DNA of 64,000 nt from an uncultured Rubripirellula sp. (GTDB taxonomy: Bacteria; Planctomycetota; Planctomycetia; Pirellulales; Pirellulaceae). The stretch spans positions 1 to 64,000 of the forward strand of contig CALIBL010000036.1 in assembly GCA_938045805.1 (NCBI GenBank). Direction: 5' to 3'. The notes beneath the pieces are model-generated. The model searched no databases. It was not told the origin of the DNA and was given only the letters and a program-made list of their open reading frames with translations. A program made the position numbers and the translations under genes. Shown here in pieces: positions 1-8,300 of this stretch (position 1 is its first letter; every line of letters begins with the position of its first letter).

Positions 1-947
1 ACGTAGATAGGAACGTAGACCACCGGCCGCGTGTAGCGTGATGACATCATAGGGATCGCATTCCAGCGTGGACGCAGCGGGCTATAGCCACTGCGAATTT
101 GTTGTTGAAGCCTGAGGGCACGAAGTCGAGCGATTTCTGCAGCTCGCTGTCGACGCAAATCCTGAAGACTTGGCTCCTCCGCGATCATCGACTCAGCGAC
201 GGCGAGATCGCTCGGCGAAGGAATCTCTTGCGATTCAACCATTGGGCTCCCCTGATCGTAAGGGTTCGATTCCATGATTTTTAGAAAGGATCCCTCTGGA
301 TTTTCCGAGGCGGTTTCAGAACTCGCTTCAACCGACTTCTCGGCTGACTCCGCGGAGGCGTGCAGTACTTCGATCACCTCCTGAAGTTCCTCTGATGGCC
401 CGACCGATTCATCGGCAACATCCACCACCGTTTCACCAACCGACTCAAGCCCCACGTTTTGTGCATCCGCCGACGCCGTTATCTCATCACTGTCTGCAGA
501 AACATCACCATCTTCGGCCTGAGGACCGGCCTGCGAAATGGAATCAGTGGCAATCTCCTCTTTCCCCGCTTCATCTCCGATCTCAGAGTTATTTGGACTC
601 GATTCGGTCGCTTGGACCGCGGAAGCATCCTCGATGACCACAGACTGATCAGGCGTAGCATTGTCCTGTGCGGCGGCAGCCTTTTGATCGGTGGTAGCAA
701 TCTGTCCCGCGCCGACTTGGTTGTCGGCAGCATCATTTTGCTGCGTTTGCGGACCGCTGATCACGATTTCTTGACCAATGGTCACTTCAACGGGTTTCGC
801 AGCACTTCGCAACTCCGAAGTGAACTCATCGGCGTAAACCGCTGCCAAGGGCGAAAACATCATGACCGCAATGGTGCAGAAAACCGAAAGAGCCCGCGGG
901 TCTTGCGAACGCGTCGACCGCCGATCAGAGATTAAGAGCGTGTGCAT
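1..947 (-). CDS. Secreted acidic low-complexity protein, 3' end outside window
   Basis: Reading the minus strand from the ATG at 947, the frame stays open to base 1, so this is the first ~315 residues of a longer protein that leaves the window. It begins MHTLLISDRRSTRSQ, has a hydrophobic stretch at about residues 24-38 (VFCTIAVMMFSPLAA) consistent with an export signal, then a long disordered-looking segment rich in Glu, Asp, Ala, Ser and Gln. The last visible part turns basic and aromatic, with Arg/Leu/Gln-rich sequence and RYTRPVVYVPIYV at the edge. The frame is also open upstream, with another ATG at 1022; I prefer 947 because it puts the hydrophobic segment nearer the N-terminus. I do not recognise a family. 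It is probably a surface or periplasmic protein. Confidence 0.72.
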   Translation of the reverse strand, partial: MHTLLISDRRSTRSQDPRALSVFCTIAVMMFSPLAAVYADEFTSELRSAAKPVEVTIGQEIVISGPQTQQNDAADNQVGAGQIATTDQKAAAAQDNATPDQSVVIEDASAVQATESSPNNSEIGDEAGKEEIATDSISQAGPQAEDGDVSADSDEITASADAQNVGLESVGETVVDVADESVGPSEELQEVIEVLHASAESAEKSVEASSETASENPEGSFLKIMESNPYDQGSPMVESQEIPSPSDLAVAESMIAEEPSLQDLRRQRAAEIARLRALRLQQQIRSGYSPLRPRWNAIPMMSSRYTRPVVYVPIY

Positions 948-1467
948 GGAAGAAACTCGGGTAGAAGAATAAACGTCGAACACAAAACCGGACGAGAAAC
1001 CCAACCCTTTTCGATCGATCATCCCGTGAGCGTGCTCGGAAGTTGCTCCAACTTCGGGTGTGGTATCCTCGAAGTTGATTTACACGCTCCGCTGTTCGAT
1101 GATTAGGCTTTCGGCGTTGAAAATGTTGATCGGACTCGCAGCCAGAAAACTCGACCACCATCGGCAAACCTTACCCAGTTCGTTTTTTTTAAGGTTCCGA
1201 AAGTGTGGGTTATTTCGGTGGAGCCGCATGGCGTTGAATTATTTCAACACCATAAGTCAACTCCCCACCGCTGGATTTCCTTGGTGGGCGCCAGTAGATT
1301 AGAGTTACAGAGTCGGAGGGAACACTCACTTATGCGGATTGCCCCGGCGACCTTGATTAGTCTGCAGTTAATCCGTCGGTGAGGCTCTTACCCTCAGAAT
1401 TTGGCTTCAGACACGACAAACTCGCACAGAAACATTTCTTTACCCACTCCCATGGAGTTAACTCCCA
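948..1467. other. Divergent intergenic region, no gene seen
   Basis: These 520 bases separate the minus-strand secreted protein from the plus-strand lipoprotein and should hold both promoters. I see a run of eight T at 1181-1190 and a weak hairpin, ccccacc (1263-1269) with ggtggg (1283-1288), without a T tract. The short open frames here have no convincing start or composition. No clear -35/-10 pair could be assigned. Confidence 0.5.
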
Positions 1468-1851
1468 GTGAAGACTTTCCTCACTAGCCTGATGGCTGTC
1501 GCAGCCTTGGCCATTGTTACCGTGATCGCAGGATGTGCACCCGCTGCACCCACCGCTGACGATCTGAACCTAGACACCACAACGTCTTCCGAAGACTCCG
1601 GCGCTGCAGCCGGCGATTCGGCAGCTGGCTCCAACACCACCGCGACTGCGGAAACTCCGGCTGTTGAAACTCCAGCTGAAGACACCACTGCTGAAGAAGC
1701 TCCGGCAGAAGAAGCACCCGCTGAAGAAGCACCCGCTGAGGAAGCTCCTGCAGAGGAAGCACCTGCAGCTGAAGCGGCTCCTGCTGAGGCAGCCCCCGCT
1801 GCAGCAGCCCCTGCGGCAGCAGTTCCAGTTGCCGAAGCTGCAGCAGAGTAA
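1468..1851 (+). CDS. Ala/Glu/Pro-repeat lipoprotein
   Basis: A 127-residue protein with a GTG start (1468) and an N-terminal lipoprotein signal: MKTFLTSLMAVAALAI followed by a lipobox ending IAGC, so Cys22 or so would be lipidated. After the Cys come acidic linker residues, then five near-perfect repeats of the pentapeptide APAEE passing into an APA/AEA-rich tail (about residues 70-127). This composition suggests an extended, unfolded spacer anchored in a membrane, perhaps reaching through the envelope. No enzymatic domain is visible. It stands alone, with a strong terminator 34 bases after the stop, so it is probably a single-gene transcript. Similar Ala/Glu-rich lipoproteins exist in many bacteria without assigned function. 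Confidence 0.8.
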   Translation: MKTFLTSLMAVAALAIVTVIAGCAPAAPTADDLNLDTTTSSEDSGAAAGDSAAGSNTTATAETPAVETPAEDTTAEEAPAEEAPAEEAPAEEAPAEEAPAAEAAPAEAAPAAAAPAAAVPVAEAAAE

Positions 1852-1884
1852 TTCAGTCGTTAAAACGATTGCGATCATTTAGAA

Positions 1885-1915
1885 GGGATGTCACGTTGAG
1901 TGACGTCCCTTTTTT
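1885..1915 (+). terminator. Rho-independent terminator after the repeat lipoprotein
   Basis: A 10-base-pair stem (gggatgtcac at 1885-1894 with gtgacgtccc at 1900-1909, one G-T wobble), a five-base loop and a run of six T (1910-1915). It lies 34 bases after the stop codon at 1851. Confidence 0.9.
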
Positions 1916-1943
1916 CGTGCAACGATGAAGATTGCCACAGCAA

Positions 1944-1978
1944 GAAAAAACTCCCGCATCGATCGAGACGCGGGAGTT
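1944..1978 (-). terminator. Rho-independent terminator for the minus-strand oxidoreductase operon
   Basis: On the minus strand, aactcccgc (1970-1978) pairs perfectly with gcgggagtt (1949-1957) across a 12-base loop and is followed by a T run (the A run at 1944-1950 on the plus strand). It sits 35 bases after the stop of the Gfo/Idh/MocA gene and faces the terminator at 1885-1915, insulating the convergent pair. Confidence 0.9.
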
Positions 1979-2012
1979 GAGAAAGAGTTTGAGTTCAGCC
2001 GAATGACGTTGC

Positions 2013-3878
2013 CTAGGCAACTGGCTTATTCATGAATTTGGTTTCGGTTGCGATGTCACTACCGTCAGGGGTTTCATCGTTGTCGACCTCAAACCACTCT
2101 TCTTTAAATTGCAGGTAGCCACCCTCGCCCTTCGCCGCTCTCTTCAATGCGACATTGGTTCCGAGAGCAATGACGGCGTCACCCATTGCGACCTCTGGAT
2201 AGCAGCGGGGTTGGTTTTCCTTATCTGGGTTTCGGATGCAGTATGCCCAGTGTTCGATTTCTTCTCGATACCCTCTCGACACAGGCCCGGAATCGGCAGC
2301 CTGAGCAACGGGAGCAGCGTAATCGCCGCTTGCACTGGTGTCCAAAGCGAACCCGCCAGCTTGTTTGGCTACACCAACTTTGCTGCTGGTATCGCTGTTG
2401 CGATAGAGCAGAACATCCGTTTCTTTATCGAGGATCAGAGTCCCCTTGGAACCAAGGACCACTTCTCCCCAGCCACCGAAGCCGTTTCCGTTGATGGACG
2501 AATAGGTGACAACCACTTTCTTGTTGGGGTCAGTATCGTAGCCAGCTACCGACCCAACTCGATCCATCTGCTTCGTGCTATCGTTACGCACGCTTTCCGG
2601 ATAGTTCTCGACTCGGTCGTAGTACCCGACATCAAACGTCTTGGAATACTCAGGCCCGGGGAACTCGAACATGCAATAAACGTGATCTCCGGCATCTCGG
2701 TCAACTGGCATGATGTGTCGCCCACCGACCGCATGCACGCTCAAAGGATGCACTTTTTTGCCGTCATCCCGAAGGGAGCTAAGGAAGATGCTAACAGCGT
2801 CAAGTTGATGAGATCCGAGTTCGGCCATGAGACCTGCTCCGGTTCTTTCAAACAACCGCCAACGGTGTAATTCATCCATTGCGGAGAACATCTTGTTACC
2901 AACCGAAAAGTCTTGGTAGCCGAAGTCTTTGGGGTCGATCGCCTTATCGGCGTCCCAAGCTTTGAAGAGTGCCAGTTCCTCTTGAAGGCGAACGATGTCG
3001 TCCGGGTTCGTTGCGGACTTCAACGCGTTCTCGCGGTATCGAATGTCACCAGCGATCCGATCAAACATCTTTCCATTTGCATCTCTCTCGCCCCCAGGAA
3101 TCGGCATCTTCCAGCTATCACCACCCGGCAAGTTGCCGCGATGCCACTGGGCGCGAATGTGGTGCAGTTGTCCGAGAAGTCCCCAACGAATGAGGTTGAC
3201 GGCATTTTGGTATTTGACGTTGTAATGGCGTTGGTGGCCTGTTGCGAGATGAATGGGATGGCCGTTGGTGTCTCGCATTGACGCGGCCATTCGCGACATG
3301 ACCTTACACTGAGCCACGTTGTGAGCCATCAGTTTTTCAGTCAAAACGTGCAAGCCTTTCTGCATCGCTTGAGCAGCAACGGATGCGTGAAGCCAAAGCG
3401 GTAGGGCAATGATCACAGCCTCGATGTCTGGATCATCCAAGCAAGCCATGATCCCACCGTTGGTGGAGTCGTAGACCTTCACATTCCTTCTGGCCTCCGC
3501 CTCGTCCTTGTAACCGGCCACTCTGATCAGGCCGGGACGACGTCCAAGAGCGGAAGAACTGGACCAATCGCCGTGGAAAGCGCGGTGCTGACCAAAGGGT
3601 CGAATGTCGCAAATCGCTTTGACATCGACATATTCTGGGTTACACCCACCGATCAGGACGTTTCCCTCGTCGCCGGTACCGATCACGGCAACCCGAACGG
3701 GATCGGTCACTTTGCCATACCCAAAGTACATCGCACCGAGTCCTGCGCCGCTCACGGCACCAGCGGAAACGATGCCTCGCAGAAAATCTCTGCGATTCAC
3801 GTCATAGTAGCTACCCACTGCAGAGTAGTAATTGTGCTTACCCACTTCGCGTTGTTCGCTGGATAACTTATCCACCAT
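2013..3878 (-). CDS. Tat-exported Gfo/Idh/MocA family oxidoreductase
   Basis: This 621-residue protein carries a twin-arginine signal (NRRDFLRGIVSAGAVSGAG, residues ~28-46), so it should be exported folded with its NAD(P) cofactor. A Rossmann fold begins near residue 63 with VAVIGTGDEGNVLIGG. The segment LTEKLMAHNVAQCK (~residues 178-191) matches the EKP-like catalytic region of the family, here with Leu where Pro is usual. The family oxidises or isomerises sugars and related polyols; the substrate cannot be told here. At 621 residues it is longer than the usual 350-450, because of insertions after the Rossmann domain that planctomycete paralogues often have. It lies 43 bases downstream of a DoxX-like membrane protein on the same strand and ends at a terminator, suggesting a two-gene operon. 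Confidence 0.88.
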   Translation of the reverse strand: MVDKLSSEQREVGKHNYYSAVGSYYDVNRRDFLRGIVSAGAVSGAGLGAMYFGYGKVTDPVRVAVIGTGDEGNVLIGGCNPEYVDVKAICDIRPFGQHRAFHGDWSSSSALGRRPGLIRVAGYKDEAEARRNVKVYDSTNGGIMACLDDPDIEAVIIALPLWLHASVAAQAMQKGLHVLTEKLMAHNVAQCKVMSRMAASMRDTNGHPIHLATGHQRHYNVKYQNAVNLIRWGLLGQLHHIRAQWHRGNLPGGDSWKMPIPGGERDANGKMFDRIAGDIRYRENALKSATNPDDIVRLQEELALFKAWDADKAIDPKDFGYQDFSVGNKMFSAMDELHRWRLFERTGAGLMAELGSHQLDAVSIFLSSLRDDGKKVHPLSVHAVGGRHIMPVDRDAGDHVYCMFEFPGPEYSKTFDVGYYDRVENYPESVRNDSTKQMDRVGSVAGYDTDPNKKVVVTYSSINGNGFGGWGEVVLGSKGTLILDKETDVLLYRNSDTSSKVGVAKQAGGFALDTSASGDYAAPVAQAADSGPVSRGYREEIEHWAYCIRNPDKENQPRCYPEVAMGDAVIALGTNVALKRAAKGEGGYLQFKEEWFEVDNDETPDGSDIATETKFMNKPVA

Positions 3879-3921
3879 GGTTCTTTATCTCGTCTGAAGG
3901 TTGAAGTGTGCTGGTTTGATC

Positions 3922-4902
3922 TTAGTTGATTCGTAAGGAATTGAGGCGGCTTTCCTCAGGAGCAAAAACCCGCCGGATGAATAGCTGAATGAAATAATCT
4001 AAGCCGGCAAAGCGACCGGCAGCGGTCCCCGCCAAGACAAGGCACGCCATCGATTCAATCAACTGGTAGTAGTTTGAACTCGGGCCGGAAGTTGGCGGCA
4101 GTTGACTCAAAAACACTGAACCGAGAAAACCGGCCGCCGCCAACGCGGCAACAGGGGTAAAAAGCCCCAACAGCAGACAAAGACCAATCGCAATGTCAAA
4201 GTAGGGCACGATTCGGTCAATTTGACTCGTGTCCATCAGTGCGGTTCGAGGTTTAATCATCGCGAGGTAACCAGAAGCCATTGCCTGCTCCCGCGTCGCA
4301 ACCCGATTCTGATCGACCTCGTAGCTTGCCCAAATCTTGTCAATCTCGTTGAGTGCGGCAGCGCCCTTGCTCTGCCAATCACGAATGAGCGTCCCGCGCT
4401 GCCCGCCCAAACTGCCAACGCCAGCAGGAATGTCGTTGACCGATGTCTTCTCCGAGACTCCCTTCATCCAGTCTCGCCCCTTTTCAAACTCTTCAAGGTC
4501 CGAAGCGTTCGACTCCAATACCCACTCGTAGAGTTCAACCGCACGAGCGTAATTATTCTGAGCTTCCGCTTTTTGAGCTTCCGAAAATCCGTAATGGGTG
4601 GCTGCCTGCTCGCGAAACTGAGCAAATCGGATCATGATTAATTGCGGAGTTAGCCGGTAGCTTCCGTCCCAATCCCAAACCATCCCGCGGTAATGCTCCG
4701 CGAAAGGCCCGTTGGCATTAGCGAAAAATGGCTTGGCGGACCATTTGCCAGAAATCCGTTTGTCGGTCCCCTCGCTGTAAAAATGAAATCCAATGGTCAT
4801 CCGCAGCAGGACGAGCATGGTTGCGCCGAGAATGCCGAGAAGCCGAGGCGAAAAACCCCAGCCAATACAGAGACGAACGGGTATGAGTAGCAATTTGAGC
4901 AC
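3922..4902 (-). CDS. DoxX-like membrane protein with central soluble insertion
   Basis: A 326-residue membrane protein. The N-terminal part has a hydrophobic helix (LLGILGATMLVLLRM, ~23-37) followed by FHFYSEGTDK, and the C-terminal part has further helices (FDIAIGLCLLLGLFTPVAA and AAAGFLGSVFLSQL, then CLVLAGTAAGRFAGLDY), the pattern of DoxX/DoxD-type quinol-linked membrane proteins. Between them is a soluble insertion of about 150 residues that is Ala/Glu-rich and helical, not typical of short DoxX proteins. The start is a GTG at 4902. It precedes the Tat-exported Gfo/Idh/MocA oxidoreductase, so it could take electrons from that reaction; this is inference from neighbourhood only. Confidence 0.7.
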   Translation of the reverse strand: MLKLLLIPVRLCIGWGFSPRLLGILGATMLVLLRMTIGFHFYSEGTDKRISGKWSAKPFFANANGPFAEHYRGMVWDWDGSYRLTPQLIMIRFAQFREQAATHYGFSEAQKAEAQNNYARAVELYEWVLESNASDLEEFEKGRDWMKGVSEKTSVNDIPAGVGSLGGQRGTLIRDWQSKGAAALNEIDKIWASYEVDQNRVATREQAMASGYLAMIKPRTALMDTSQIDRIVPYFDIAIGLCLLLGLFTPVAALAAAGFLGSVFLSQLPPTSGPSSNYYQLIESMACLVLAGTAAGRFAGLDYFIQLFIRRVFAPEESRLNSLRIN

Positions 4903-5052
4903 AGAGATAACGTCCGGGGATCAGAGAAATTGTGGTCCGAAGAACGATAAAGATTCGGGGCTTCGCCACAGGGGACGAATCTTACCGTAGCTTACACGAA
5001 ACAGGGCGGATTACGCCACTACGCTCCCAAAACTTCATACAAGTTCATCCTT

Positions 5053-5075
5053 GTTTGACAGGAAAATCGTCAAAC
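5053..5075. repeat. 7-bp inverted repeat GTTTGAC-N9-GTCAAAC upstream of dnaE
   Basis: GTTTGAC at 5053-5059 is matched exactly by GTCAAAC at 5069-5075. A third copy of GTCAAAC is at 5192-5198. The TTGACA inside the left arm (5055-5060) also resembles a -35 element, so this could be an operator over a promoter; no matching -10 was assigned. Confidence 0.55.
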
Positions 5076-5115
5076 GCCGCCTCCCGATGACCAACGAGCT
5101 AAATGACTCCCCTGC

Positions 5116-5151
5116 GGCAGGTCGGTACAAACACCTCTGGTGTGACCTGCC
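5116..5151. repeat. Bulged long hairpin upstream of dnaE
   Basis: GGCAGGTC (5116-5123) pairs with GACCTGCC (5144-5151), and nested directly inside the right arm ACACC (5131-5135) pairs with GGTGT (5139-5143) around the loop TCT. The result is 13 base pairs interrupted by one seven-base bulge on the left side. No T run follows, so it is not a normal terminator. It lies 157 bases before the dnaE start. Confidence 0.6.
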
Positions 5152-5308
5152 AAACTCAATTTTACGCCGGTTTTATTCTGCGCGATTACCCGTCAAACTA
5201 CGTGGCGAACGAATCGACTGCGACGCTTGCTGTTTCTCTTGACGGAGGAACTTGGCGAGCCAAGAACGATCAAGTGACTCAAAGGTGTCTTGGGAGAAGG
5301 AATCATCC

Positions 5309-8300
5309 ATGAGTGAAATTATCACCCCCGGTGCGAACGAAACCATCGTCACGCCGCGGCCTTTCACCCATCTGCACTGCCACAGCCACTACAGCCTCCT
5401 CGATGGTGCCGGGGACATCGGCAAACTGGTGCAGCGATGCGTCGACCACGGGATGAACTCACTTGCCCTGACTGACCACGGCAACCTGCACGGCGCCTTG
5501 GAGTTTTACCGGAAAGCGAAGGGTGCTGGGATCAATCCGATCATCGGATATGAAGCGTACATCGCGCCGGGCAGCCGTTTTGACAAGGGAGGTGCGTCGA
5601 GCAGTAAAGCAGCGAGCTATCACTTAACCCTATTGGCAAAGAACCGAACCGGTTTCAAAAACCTGGTGAAGCTCGCTAGCGCCGCCTCACTTGAAGGCTT
5701 CTATTTCAAGCCAAGAATCGACAAAGAGATTCTCGAAAAATACAGCGAGGGAATCATCTGCCTGTCCGGATGTGTCAGCAGTGAGTTTAGCCGAGCGGTG
5801 ATCAAAGGGATCGACACTGCTGAGGTCGAGAAAGAAGCCAAGGAAATTGCCGGATGGTTTCACGGAGTCTTCAAGGATCGTTACTTCATTGAAGTCATGA
5901 ATAACGATGTGGAAATACAACGGTTGCAGTTGGAAAATGCGGTCGAGATGGCAAACCGAATGGGTTTACCGCTGGTCGCCACCAGCGACACCCACTACGT
6001 CGATCCAACGGACGCGGAAGCACAAGACATCATGCTGTGCATCAACACCGGTCGCTTCCGCACGGATACCTCACGAATGAAAATGGAGAACGATCAGTTC
6101 TTCCTTCGCAGTCCGGAACAGATGTACGAGAAGTTTCCGGGTTTGGAACATGCGGTAGCTCGGAGCCAAGAGATTGCAGATACCGTCGATATCGACCTGC
6201 AACTCGGCAAATACTTCTTTCCCAAATTTGAGTGTCCCGAAGAGAAAACACCGATTCAGTATCTCCGCGAGCTATGCCTCAAAGGCCTCTTTGAACGATA
6301 TGCGGATGAAGACGACCGAATCATCGATGGTGAACTGAGCGAGGAAGTGCTGGCGAGACTGGATCGCGAACTCGGCGTGATCGAAAAATTAGGTTACCCC
6401 ACTTACTTCTTGATCGTTTGGGATTTCGTTCACCACGCACGCAGCAACGGCATCTCTGCCACCGCCCGTGGAAGCGGTGTTGGGGCGTTGGTTTGCTATG
6501 CCCTATATCTTTCCCATGTCTGCCCGCTTCGGTACGACCTGCTCTTCGAACGTTTCCTCGATGAAAGTCGCACCGAACCACCGGATATCGATATCGACTT
6601 TGAGAAAGAACGTCGGGGCGAAGTCATTGAGTACGTCAAAGAGCGTTACGGCAGTGAGATGGTTTGCCAGATTGGTACCTTTGGAACGCTTGCGGCAAGG
6701 GCGGCCATCAAGGATACGGGGCGTGCCCTCGGAGTCCCGCTCGCCCGAGTTAATCAGATCACGGAGATGGTCCCCGACGAACTCAAGATCACGATCGCCA
6801 AAGCGTTGGAGAAAAGCGGCGAACTGAAGATGACCTATGACGGTGATCCGGAAGTACGCGAACTGCTCGATTTGGCCATGAAGATCGAGGGACTCGCTCG
6901 AAACGTCGGAACTCATGCAGCAGCGGTGGTGATCGCCGATAAGCCACTTGATGAGTACGTGCCTCTCACTCGAGTTCCCGGCAAGCAAGACGTGATCACT
7001 CAGTGGTCGATGGGCGACGTCGAGGCGGCCGGCTTGCTCAAGATGGACTTTCTCGGACTCAGAAACCTCACCATCCTCAGCCGAACCGTTCAACTGATCC
7101 AACAGACTACCGGCCAAGAAATCGACCCGTTGAAATTCCCGCTTGATGACAAAGAAGCCTACGCGTTGCTTCAACGGGGCGAGACGAAAGGCGTCTTCCA
7201 ACTCGAGTCGGGAGGGATTCGCGATCTCCTGCAACGAATGAAACCCGACCATTTTACCGACATCATCGCGACCGCCGCGCTCTACCGCCCAGGACCACTC
7301 GAAGGTGGGATGGTCGATGATTACGTCAACATCAAACACGGGAGACAAGAACCCGAGTACAAACACCCGGTGCTCAAGGAAGTTCTCGAAGAAACCAACT
7401 CCATCATGGTTTACCAAGAACAGGTGATGCGGATTCTTAACCGATTGGGAAAAATCCCGCTCGCTAATGCGTACACTTGCATCAAGGCGATCAGCAAAAA
7501 GAAGGAAGCACTCATCGCTCAGAATCACGACGCCTTCATCAGCGGAAGTGTTGACAATGGCCTCTCAGAAAAAGATGCGGAGGAGATCTGGAACCTCATC
7601 GTGAAGTTCGCAGGTTACGGTTTCAATAAAAGTCATAGTACCGCCTATGCACTGGTGGCCTATCAAACCGCCTACCTCAAAGCGCACTATCCGGTTGAAT
7701 TCATGGCAGCGCTGCTCTCGAGCGATATTTCGGGACGAAACTTCAAACGTAAAGATGCGTTAGTTGAACACATGGAAGACTGCGACCGCATGAATATTGA
7801 AATCTCGCCACCTAACGTGAATCACAGTGCCGCAGACTTCTCGGTGGCGGATGGTAAAATCCACTTTGCTCTCTCGGCGATCAAAGGCTGCGGAGGTTCG
7901 ACCTCGATTTCAATTGAAGCAGAACGCAAGAAGAATGGCCCGTTCCGCGATATCTTTGATTTCTGTGAACGAGTCGATTCTTCGTCATGCAACAAAAGCG
8001 CCATTGAAACGCTAATCAAAGCGGGGGCAATGGATTGCTTCAACGCCCATCGCAGCCAACTCACCGCAGTCATTGAACGGGCAGTGCAGGCTGGCGCCGC
8101 GATGCAGGCCGATAAGAAAAGTGGCCAAGCCAGTCTTTTTGGTGCCTTTGACGATCCGACAGACAGTGCGGCAAACGACACTGCCCCGACGCCGCTACCA
8201 GAGATGGAAGAATGGCCCGACCGGGAAAAACTGGTTTCCGAAAAGGAAGTCCTCGGATTCTACCTCGACAGTCACCCACTTTCGGAATTCGAAACAAAAC

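Larger units (their letters stand above)
4903..5308. other. Divergent intergenic region upstream of dnaE
   Basis: These 406 bases separate the DoxX-like gene from dnaE. They contain two clear inverted repeats (5053-5075 and 5116-5151) and a further single GTCAAAC at 5192-5198. No convincing small gene is present; short open frames here lack plausible composition. Confidence 0.6.

Noticed and set aside
240..275. ggttcgattcc, resembling a tRNA T-arm
   Set aside because: It lies inside the coding frame at 1-947 and no acceptor or anticodon stems can be formed around it.
1060..1302. 80-residue plus-strand open frame in the intergenic region
   Set aside because: Poor start, no ribosome site and a composition unlike a folded protein.
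2109..2870. 253-residue plus-strand frame
   Set aside because: Antisense shadow of the clearly coding Gfo/Idh/MocA gene, with no recognisable motif.
5252..5308. TTG start extending DnaE by 19 residues
   Set aside because: The ribosome site before the ATG at 5309 is better spaced and the extra residues are not DnaE-like.
6503..7528. 341-residue minus-strand frame inside dnaE
   Set aside because: Lies opposite the polymerase core, so it is a shadow of codon bias.
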